A stretch of DNA of 12,374 nucleotides from Flavonifractor sp963557075 (GTDB lineage Bacteria; Bacillota; Clostridia; Oscillospirales; Oscillospiraceae), in the NCBI GenBank assembly GCA_963557075.1, contig CAUWDA010000062.1, forward strand, positions 1-12,374, in the 5' to 3' direction. The stretch's first letter is position 1. The number at the start of each line of letters is the position of its first letter. Shown here in pieces: positions 7,471 through 12,374 of the stretch. The translations under genes and the position numbers were made by a program. The notes beneath the pieces were generated by a model. That model was not told where the DNA came from and ran no database searches. It saw only the letters and a list, made by a program, of their open reading frames with translations.

Positions 7471-8383
7471 AATTGAGGAGGTCTCCATTCACTTTGGCAA
7501 CAACCCGGAAGTGGTGAGTGATGCTACGTTTACAGTCAACGACGGAGACCGTCTGGCGGTGATAGGGGAGACCGGGAGCGGAAAGAGCGTTCTGCTACTG
7601 GCCGTATTGGGGCTGCTGCCCGCCTCTGCTAGGATCACTGGTTCGATCCAACTTAACGGACGAGAGCTGTTGGGCTGTCGGGAACGGGAGCTCAACCAGA
7701 TCCGGGGGAAAGAGATTGCCTACATCCCGCAGGGGAGCGGGAACGGGCTCAATCCCCTCTATACTGTGGGGCACCAGCTTTGCGAGACCATCCAAAAGCA
7801 CCGCCACTGCACGCGCAAGGAGGCGCTGCTCCAGGCTGCCGCGCTGCTGGAGTCCTTCGGTCTGGAGCACGGGGAGAGCCTGTGCCGCAGCTATCCCTTC
7901 CAGCTCTCCGGTGGTATGCGTCAGCGGGTGCTGATCGCTATGGGCATTGCCGCTGGGGCGGAGCTAGTCCTAGCGGATGAGCCGACCAAGGGGCTGGACC
8001 GCCGGCGCATCACATTGGTGGAGGATGCGTTCCACCGGTTGGGAGAACGCACACTGCTCTGCGTTACCCACGATCTCCGGTTTGCAAAGGACATCTCATC
8101 CCGTGTGATCGTTATGTATGCCTCCCAGCAGATTGAGTGCGGAGACAGCAGATCTTTTTTTGAAGAACCGCTGCACCCATATTCTAGGGCGATGCTGGCG
8201 GCGCTGCCGGAGCATGGCCTGCACGCCAACATGGGTTTTGCGCCGCCCCGACAGGACCAGGATGCCCGGAGCGACTGCCACTTTTATGACCGGTGTCCGT
8301 GGCGCTCGGAACGCTGTCGGAAGGCGCCGCCCCTGTTAGCGGTGGGGGAGCGGAAGGTGAGGTGTTGGAAGTATGCTGATTGA
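7463..8383 (+). CDS. ABC transporter ATPase, DppD/NikD type with C-terminal cysteine cluster
   Basis: This is a 306-aa cytoplasmic ATPase. I place the start at ATG 7463, where AGGAG (7451-7455) is well spaced and the protein begins MLEIEEV as in relatives. An in-frame ATG at 7418 would only add 15 residues inside the permease gene. Motifs are Walker A GETGSGKS (35-42), Q-loop Gln90, signature LSGGMRQ (148-154), Walker B LVLADEP (168-174) with Glu173, and H-loop His203. The C-terminal oligopeptide-transporter extension starts at HPYSRAML (238-245) and holds Cys272, Cys278, Cys285 and Cys301. In DppD/OppD relatives, cysteines arranged like this hold an iron-sulfur cluster. The gene overlaps its neighbours by 8 and 11 nt. 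It pairs with the next ATPase. Confidence 0.94.
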   Translation: MLEIEEVSIHFGNNPEVVSDATFTVNDGDRLAVIGETGSGKSVLLLAVLGLLPASARITGSIQLNGRELLGCRERELNQIRGKEIAYIPQGSGNGLNPLYTVGHQLCETIQKHRHCTRKEALLQAAALLESFGLEHGESLCRSYPFQLSGGMRQRVLIAMGIAAGAELVLADEPTKGLDRRRITLVEDAFHRLGERTLLCVTHDLRFAKDISSRVIVMYASQQIECGDSRSFFEEPLHPYSRAMLAALPEHGLHANMGFAPPRQDQDARSDCHFYDRCPWRSERCRKAPPLLAVGERKVRCWKYAD

Positions 8384-9050
8384 GGTCCAGGGCATGTCCA
8401 AACGCTACCGGCCCAGGGGGCCGCTGGTGGTGGAGGAGATTTCCTTTGCCATAGACCGGGGAGAGACACTGGCGATTTTTGGCGACAGCGGCAGTGGGAA
8501 ATCCACGATCGGTCAGATTTTGGCTGGGATCTATCCGGCGACGGCCGGCGAGATACGGCTGGATGGACAAAAGATCTCTTATCCGCTCCGGGGGCATGCC
8601 CGGAGACAGATTCAGATTCTGTTTCAGCATCCGGAGGTGGCCTTCAACCCAAGACTTCGGTTGATCGACAGCATGCGGGAGCCCTACCGTCTGTTTCGTC
8701 TGCCCTATACCCGGCAGGGACTGTGTGACTATTTGGAACGCTACGGTATTTATGAAGAGCACCTGGAGCGGTTTCCGGCGGAGCTCAGCGGCGGCGAGCT
8801 CCAGCGGCTGGCGTTGGCCCGGGCGATGCTGATCGAGCCGTCCTTTCTGGTGTTGGATGAGCCGACCTCTATGCTGGATGTGATCTCTCAGGCACAGATT
8901 ATCCACTTGCTGAGAGAGATCCAGCAGGAGCGGCAGATGGGCTATCTCTTTATCTCCCATGACCGCGTCCTGTGCGAGCGGTTTTGCACATCGATCTGCC
9001 TCCTGAAGGGTGGGAGACTGGAAGATCCATGGCGAAAATCTGATGCCTAA
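8373..9050 (+). CDS. ABC transporter ATPase, DppF/NikE type, short form
   Basis: This 225-aa ATPase is the second nucleotide-binding subunit. Motifs are Walker A GDSGSGKST (37-45), Q-loop Gln85 in LFQHP, signature LSGGELQR (138-145), Walker B FLVLDEP (158-164) with catalytic Glu163, and H-loop His196 in ISHD. It ends shortly after the ATPase core and lacks the C-terminal HPY extension of full-length DppF, which is usually over 300 aa. NikE-like subunits are also shorter, so this need not be a truncation, and all catalytic motifs are intact. The start ATG lies 11 nt inside the previous gene. This is the last gene of the operon. No terminator follows directly; the first is at 9347-9385. Confidence 0.92.
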   Translation: MLIEVQGMSKRYRPRGPLVVEEISFAIDRGETLAIFGDSGSGKSTIGQILAGIYPATAGEIRLDGQKISYPLRGHARRQIQILFQHPEVAFNPRLRLIDSMREPYRLFRLPYTRQGLCDYLERYGIYEEHLERFPAELSGGELQRLALARAMLIEPSFLVLDEPTSMLDVISQAQIIHLLREIQQERQMGYLFISHDRVLCERFCTSICLLKGGRLEDPWRKSDA

Positions 9051-9287
9051 AGGACTGTTATTGGGGTGAAAACTGAATCTGTGCCTTGCTAAATGTGGGA
9101 ATAAGGGAATTTGAGGAATCTTCTGTCAGGTATATAAAGAAGGAGTGCGCCGGGTGAATGTGTGAGCTGATCACAGAACAAGCCACAGATAGCGGTGGAA
9201 TGTACAGAGGCAGAACGGATAAAGAGTGGCAGAAAGTGTGTAATTCGAGTGGAAAACAATAAAAGGCAATTAAAAAGTTTAGAAAAG
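9051..9287. other. Non-coding stretch between the operon and the tRNA fragment
   Basis: I see no credible gene here. The few open frames that cross it run into or antisense to the tRNA fragment and have no family features. There is no clear intrinsic terminator for the transporter operon in this stretch. The only structured element is one copy of the 25-nt direct repeat at 9168-9192. Confidence 0.6.
9168..9192 (+). repeat. Direct repeat copy 1, possible integrase arm-type site
   Basis: This 25-nt segment matches the one at 9432-9456 at 22 of 25 positions in the same orientation, sharing the run AAGCCACAGA. It lies about 115 nt left of the attachment core. Tyrosine integrases with an N-terminal arm-binding domain recognise short direct repeats on the flanks of attP. 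That role is inferred from placement. Confidence 0.5.
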
Positions 9288-9306
9288 TGCCAAACCGGCG
9301 TTGGCA
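9288..9306. repeat. Inverted repeat with 7-nt spacer at the tRNA junction, candidate recombination core
   Basis: TGCCAA (9288-9293) and TTGGCA (9301-9306) are perfect inverted repeats separated by ACCGGCG (9294-9300). A short inverted repeat around a 7-nt spacer is the usual form of a tyrosine-recombinase core site. The right arm coincides with the first bases of the tRNA fragment, in its anticodon-loop position. The function is inferred. Confidence 0.45.
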
Positions 9307-9345
9307 AGGATGAGGTCCCCAGTTCAAATCTGGGTAGCAGCTCCA
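9301..9345 (+). other. Orphan 3' part of a tRNA gene (probably tRNA-Thr GGU), att site
   Basis: The segment reads as the 3' part of a tRNA. The anticodon loop is at 9301-9307, the 3' anticodon stem GGATG at 9308-9312, and the variable loop AGGTC at 9313-9317. A perfect T arm follows (CCCAG, TTCAAAT, CTGGG at 9318-9334), then acceptor strand TAGCAGC (9335-9341), base 73 T and CCA (9343-9345). No 5' stem strand (CATCC), D arm or acceptor 5' strand precedes it, so it is not a working tRNA. As I recall clostridial tRNA-Thr(GGU), the fragment fits its 3' end except for one base in the anticodon loop (TTGGCAA for TTGGTAA). Such fragments mark the ends of elements integrated into tRNA genes. A terminator follows directly, as after a native tRNA. 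Confidence 0.75.
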
Positions 9346-9346
9346 C

Positions 9347-9385
9347 AAAAACCGCTCTTTTGGTTAAAAAGGGCGGTTTTATTTT
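9347..9385 (+). terminator. Intrinsic terminator after the tRNA fragment
   Basis: ACCGCTCTTTT (9351-9361) pairs with AAAAGGGCGGT (9367-9377) in an 11-bp stem containing one T-G pair, with a 5-nt loop. It is flanked by A and T runs (TTTTATTTT after the stem). It sits 5 nt after the tRNA CCA, the usual place for a tRNA terminator. It would also end read-through from the transporter operon. Confidence 0.85.
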
Positions 9386-9431
9386 GATTTTTTTAACTTT
9401 TTGGCTTACTTGAAATTCGCAATCAGGGCTT

Positions 9432-9456
9432 TGACCACAGAAGAAGCCACAGACAG
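9432..9456 (+). repeat. Direct repeat copy 2, possible integrase arm-type site
   Basis: This is the second copy of the 25-nt repeat (22 of 25 identical to 9168-9192), about 150 nt right of the candidate core and just outside the integrase gene terminator. A separate 10-nt direct repeat, AATCAGGGCT, flanks it at 9421-9430 and 9461-9470. The arm-site role is inferred. Confidence 0.5.
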
Positions 9457-9502
9457 AAAAAATCAGGGCTCCGGCGGTGCTATCCCGCCGGAGCCCTGTG
9501 CT
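9457..9502 (-). terminator. Terminator of the integrase operon
   Basis: Positions 9464-9477 pair perfectly with 9485-9498 in a 14-bp GC-rich stem with a 7-nt loop. On the - strand the stem is followed by A then TTTTTT (9463-9457), 8 nt after the integrase stop codon. The + strand side has a weaker CTTTTT run, so it may act in both directions and insulate the integration module from the transporter operon. Confidence 0.88.
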
Positions 9503-9505
9503 TTT

Positions 9506-10924
9506 TCAGCCAGCCTTTGGGTGTGCTTTCATGGCGGTAATCTCCTGCTTCATTTCCCGAATCAGCTGGGCCAGTTTTTTCTCACATTCCTCCTCGGTAC
9601 AGGCGTAGACGTTGCGGGCCACGCGTTTTCCGCTGACGGTGGGGGAGTAGCGGCCCTCCCAGAGGTGGTCGTTGATCTGGCTGATACAGCCGGTGCCGGG
9701 CTTGCGGCGCTGGCCCTTGTAGGGCTGGAAGGTGGAGGGTGGCGGGTTTCTTGGCGCCGTGTCAACCTCTTGGGCGGTTTCGTTTTTGACGATCCCACGG
9801 TCAATCTTGGCTGCGGCGGTCCTCTGCATCTCACCCGTCACATGGGCGTAGATATTCAGGGTAATGCTGCTGGAGACATGGCCGATGATGGTCGAAAGAG
9901 TCTTGACGTCCATACCGTGCTCCAGGGACGCTGTGGCGAAAGTATGGCGTAAATCATGGAAGCGGAGCCTTTTACAGTCTGCCCGTTCCAATACTGTCTG
10001 GAGCCGCTTCCGAACGGCGGCTGGGTCCATAGGGGAGTCCTCCTTGACCGAGGAGGGGAACATCCATCTGGAGTAGATAGTCTTTCGATATTCTTTCATC
10101 ACATGAAGCACCGGAGCTGGAAGGAGTACCGTTCTCCGGCCTGCCTTGGTCTTGGGTGGAGATACCACCAGTTCCCCTCGCACCCGGTGGACCTGCCGTT
10201 CCACTCGGAGCGCTCCTGTTTTAAGATTCAGGTCAGTCCACTGGAGGGCGCAGATCTCGCCCCGGCGCAGACCGGTGGACAGCTCCAGTAGGAGCAGCTC
10301 GTAGCAGCCATCCTCTCTGGCCTGGATTAGTAACCGCTGAATCTCCTCCGGTGTCAGCACCTTCATTTCTTTGGGCCTGGCAGAGGGGAGCTTGCAGTTG
10401 TCCGAAGGATTTCGGAAGATCAGATTTTCCTCCACGGCCTTGTCCAGTGCGGCGTGGAGGGTGGTGTGAATGCCTCGAACCGTTTGGTCAGAGAGACCTT
10501 CGCCATAGAGCTCAGTGCGAAGCAACCGGCCATTTTTCTTGAGAGCGGCGTAGAATTCCTGAATGTCTGCGGTGGTCAGCTTGTCCAGCTGGATTTGTCC
10601 CAGAGCGGGGGTTATGTGTTGGTAAATTCGCCGCTCATAGGACATCTGAGTATTGGGGCGGAGATTCGGTTTCTTATACCCTTGATACCAGAGGTCCAGC
10701 CAATCGGTCAGCAAGATTCCGGGTTTGGGCTGGTCCGGTGCAGGCTCTTTTAGCGTATCCCGGAGCTGCGCCAGCTTTGCCGCACACTCTGCCTTAGTTT
10801 TGGCGAGAACATTTTTGGTCATGGGTAGGCCCTTGTTATCGTAGCCTACCACGTACCGGCCTTCCCAGCGGCCGTCTTTTCTCAGGTGGAGACTGCCGTC
10901 GCCGCGGGTTCTGCGTTTTGCCAT
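9506..10924 (-). CDS. Tyrosine-type site-specific recombinase (integrase) with an extra C-terminal domain
   Basis: This is a 472-aa DNA recombinase. An N-terminal AP2-like arm-DNA-binding domain (about 8-55, with GRWEGRYVVGYD at 18-29) is followed by a helical core-binding domain (about 70-170) and the catalytic domain. Catalytic residues in view are Arg220 in STGLRRGEIC, Lys258 (or Lys260), His323 and Arg326 in HDLRHTFA, His349 in IGH and the nucleophile Tyr359 in LNIYAH, so the set is complete. After about residue 375 it carries roughly 100 extra residues. Positions 411-455 (with LWEGRYSP and NVYACTEEECEKKLAQL) repeat the pattern of the N-terminal arm-binding domain. The ATG at 10924 lies inside the upstream integrase gene (43-nt overlap), with GAGAGGAG as ribosome site. 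It probably catalyses integration and excision at the nearby tRNA site. Confidence 0.94.
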   Translation of the reverse strand: MAKRRTRGDGSLHLRKDGRWEGRYVVGYDNKGLPMTKNVLAKTKAECAAKLAQLRDTLKEPAPDQPKPGILLTDWLDLWYQGYKKPNLRPNTQMSYERRIYQHITPALGQIQLDKLTTADIQEFYAALKKNGRLLRTELYGEGLSDQTVRGIHTTLHAALDKAVEENLIFRNPSDNCKLPSARPKEMKVLTPEEIQRLLIQAREDGCYELLLLELSTGLRRGEICALQWTDLNLKTGALRVERQVHRVRGELVVSPPKTKAGRRTVLLPAPVLHVMKEYRKTIYSRWMFPSSVKEDSPMDPAAVRKRLQTVLERADCKRLRFHDLRHTFATASLEHGMDVKTLSTIIGHVSSSITLNIYAHVTGEMQRTAAAKIDRGIVKNETAQEVDTAPRNPPPSTFQPYKGQRRKPGTGCISQINDHLWEGRYSPTVSGKRVARNVYACTEEECEKKLAQLIREMKQEITAMKAHPKAG

Positions 10925-12087
10925 GGAGCCATCTCCTCTCCCAAGTAGTCCGTTAGGAAACCGCCGACGATTTCAGCGGCTTTCCGGTGCATATCCGTTG
11001 TGGTGTGGGTGTAGGTGTCCACCGTGAAGCTGGCCTTGGTATGGCCCAGGATTCCAGAGAGGGTCTTGGCATCCACTCCGTTGGCCAGCGCGTGGGTGGC
11101 GAAAGTGTGCCTGAGATCATGGAATCGAAGGCCAGGCAGATCGTTTTCCGCAAGGATTTTTTTTAGTTGGTGATAAGCAGTGGTGGGATTCATAGGGGCC
11201 TCTGGTCTGAGCGGGTTGGGAAAGATCCAGACGGAGTAGGAACATTTTTTGCGGTTTCGTAATCGCTCTGCGGTACTGTCAGGCAGGACGATTTTTCTGG
11301 TTCCGGCGTAGGTCTTGGTGTCGCCTGTCACCAGCCGCCCGCCCTGTTCCTTGTGGAGGGTACGGTTGATATTCAGAGTTCCTTTCCTGACATCGAAGTC
11401 AGACCACATCAGTCCGCAGATCTCACCCAACCGCAGGCCAGTGGTCAGCTCTGTGTAGAAGAAGTCCTTCCAGATGGAGTCCTGTTCCACTGCCGCCAGA
11501 AAGGTGTCCATCTGTTCCTCATTCAGGATGGTCATGGATTTGTGGGCCACCTTGGGCGGCTCCACATGGTCGGCAGGATTGTGGGGCAGTAGCCGTTGGT
11601 CTACCGCGGACTTCAGCGCATGGTGCAGGGTGGTATGGATGCCGTGGACAGTGGTGGTGGATAGCCCGCGGCTCTGGCCGGGGCGGGGATGGACTCGGCC
11701 CTGTTTTTTGAGATCGTCATACAGTTTCCTTAAATCAGAAGCGGTGATCTGGGTGAGCTTCTTTTGGCCCAGATACGGTTTGACGTGGTGCTCCATGTCA
11801 CTGCGGTAGTGTTCCAGCGTGCTGGGGCGGAGGATGGCTACCATCTGCTCCAGCCACCGATCCAGCCACTCTGAGAGTGTCATCCTGCACTCCTCCGTCA
11901 GATCCACACCTTGATAGGCGGTGATATTCTGCCGGAGTTTGGCAGTCAGTTCTTTTTGGGTGTCGGCATAGACATACCGGAAGATGGAGTCGCCGTTCTC
12001 CTTATGGCCCACCACGATGCGCCCCTCCCAGCGGCCGTCCTCCCGCTTTCGCACCATGCCGTCTCCGGATGGTCTTCTTTTTCCCAT
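10882..12087 (-). CDS. Tyrosine-type site-specific recombinase (integrase), upstream member of the pair
   Basis: This 401-aa recombinase has the usual layout: arm-DNA-binding domain (about 8-55, DGRWEGRIVVG at 17-27), core-binding domain (about 70-170) and catalytic domain. Catalytic residues are Arg219 in TTGLRLGEIC, Lys258, His323 and Arg326 in HDLRHTFA, His349 in LGH and Tyr359 in VDTYTH. All are intact, and most fall at the same residue numbers as in the downstream integrase, so the two are old paralogues. This one has no extra C-terminal domain. The ATG at 12087 follows a strong AGGAGG site that overlaps the end of the preceding small gene, only 4 nt after its stop. The two integrases are probably translated from one message and may act on different sites or directions. 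Confidence 0.94.
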   Translation of the reverse strand: MGKRRPSGDGMVRKREDGRWEGRIVVGHKENGDSIFRYVYADTQKELTAKLRQNITAYQGVDLTEECRMTLSEWLDRWLEQMVAILRPSTLEHYRSDMEHHVKPYLGQKKLTQITASDLRKLYDDLKKQGRVHPRPGQSRGLSTTTVHGIHTTLHHALKSAVDQRLLPHNPADHVEPPKVAHKSMTILNEEQMDTFLAAVEQDSIWKDFFYTELTTGLRLGEICGLMWSDFDVRKGTLNINRTLHKEQGGRLVTGDTKTYAGTRKIVLPDSTAERLRNRKKCSYSVWIFPNPLRPEAPMNPTTAYHQLKKILAENDLPGLRFHDLRHTFATHALANGVDAKTLSGILGHTKASFTVDTYTHTTTDMHRKAAEIVGGFLTDYLGEEMAPWQNAEPAATAVST

Positions 12088-12091
12088 AATG

Positions 12092-12374
12092 TTATTCCTC
12101 CTCTCTCATTTGTCGGCAGGCCCGGTCTGTCTCCTCCTCGTCGAAGGAGTATAGGCCGTCTGCCTCCAGCTCTTTGCTCAGTCCCCAGGCCAGTTTGAAC
12201 CCGGCGGTGAAGCTGGCCAGGGAAATTGTTTCTTTTAACAGATTCTGCGTGTCTACCAGATGCATCAGCCTGCGCCGCTGCATCTTGTCCAGGCAGTCCC
12301 GCACTTCCTGGCGGGTGTTCTGTAGGTTTGTCAATGATGTGTTACACGAAGGAAAAAGCGCATAAGACCTGTTT
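12092..12374 (-). CDS. Small DUF6809-like protein, 5' end beyond the window
   Basis: The frame is open to the window edge and ends in TAA at 12092. A TTG at 12334 would give an 80-aa protein, but it has no ribosome site, and no in-frame ATG precedes it, so the true start is probably outside. The visible protein has LMHLVDTQNLLKETISLASF and TAGFKLAWGLSKEL, then an acidic tail with YSFDEEETDR. This charged helical pattern with a GF(K/R)L segment resembles, from memory, DUF6809 proteins that occur in clostridial mobile elements. The function of that family is not known to me. It is predicted to be soluble. The stop lies 4 nt before the integrase start, so it belongs to the integrase operon, perhaps as an accessory or regulatory gene. 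Confidence 0.6.
   Translation of the reverse strand, partial: NRSYALFPSCNTSLTNLQNTRQEVRDCLDKMQRRRLMHLVDTQNLLKETISLASFTAGFKLAWGLSKELEADGLYSFDEEETDRACRQMREEE

Larger units (their letters stand above)
9288..12374. mobile_element. Integration module of a tRNA-targeting element (partial)
   Basis: A tRNA-derived attachment core (9288-9345), flanking direct repeats, two tandem tyrosine integrases and a small co-transcribed gene form one end of an integrative element that continues past the right edge. No replication, conjugation or phage structural gene is visible, so the element type cannot be named. Whether the transporter operon on the left belongs to the same or an adjacent element is unresolved. 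Confidence 0.6.

Noticed and set aside
9301..9345. A complete tRNA gene, read as tRNA-Ala from the loop TTGGCAA
   Set aside because: There is no 5' anticodon stem strand, D arm or acceptor 5' strand upstream. Base 73 and the rest of the 3' half fit tRNA-Thr better than tRNA-Ala, which normally has A73.
9058..9413. Short open frames on both strands crossing the tRNA fragment, including one beginning MELLPRFELGTSSLP
   Set aside because: These are translations of tRNA sequence, a known source of false gene calls. The DNA reads as a T arm and acceptor end.
9051..9500. CRISPR array or regularly spaced repeats in the intergenic region
   Set aside because: The 25-nt repeat occurs only twice, about 240 nt apart, with a tRNA fragment between the copies, and no cas gene is present.

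Overview
The window looks like a gut-type member of the Bacillota, class Clostridia, most likely close to the Oscillospiraceae. The reasons are the moderately high GC content, AGGAGG-type ribosome binding sites, short lipoprotein signal peptides, and a pair of integrases of a style common in that group. The taxonomic call is an inference from style, not from a marker gene.

Left part (1-9050, + strand): one long nutrient-uptake operon. A near-perfect housekeeping promoter (71-99) leads into a clear cobalamin (B12) riboswitch (about 115-278). Two strong intrinsic terminators (348-373 and 389-431) follow, ahead of the first gene. The operon encodes three consecutive paralogous solute-binding lipoproteins of the SBP_bac_5 (peptide/nickel) family, two Dpp/Nik-type permeases and two ATPases. 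Together these form one complete ABC importer served by three different receptors. The binding proteins are separated from the membrane genes by a strong intercistronic hairpin (5576-5608). The four membrane and ATPase genes overlap each other by 8-11 nt. Control by B12 points to cobalt, a cobalt chelate or a corrinoid as cargo rather than generic peptides. That specificity is inferred, not shown.

Middle part (9051-9505): no protein gene. It holds the orphan 3' part of a tRNA gene (9301-9345, best matching tRNA-Thr with anticodon GGU) followed by a terminator. No 5' half of the tRNA lies upstream. The junction has an inverted repeat with a 7-nt spacer (9288-9306) and is flanked on both sides by copies of a 25-nt direct repeat (9168-9192 and 9432-9456). 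This is the layout expected of a tyrosine-recombinase attachment site with arm-type sites on both sides. It suggests a junction between tandem elements or a circular/attP form, so the B12-controlled operon may itself lie on a mobile element.

Right part (9506-12374, - strand): an integration module. A small gene that resembles DUF6809 proteins and is open at the window edge is followed by two tandem tyrosine integrases that overlap by 43 nt. The downstream integrase carries a second arm-DNA-binding-like domain at its C-terminus. The module ends in a strong hairpin terminator (9457-9502).
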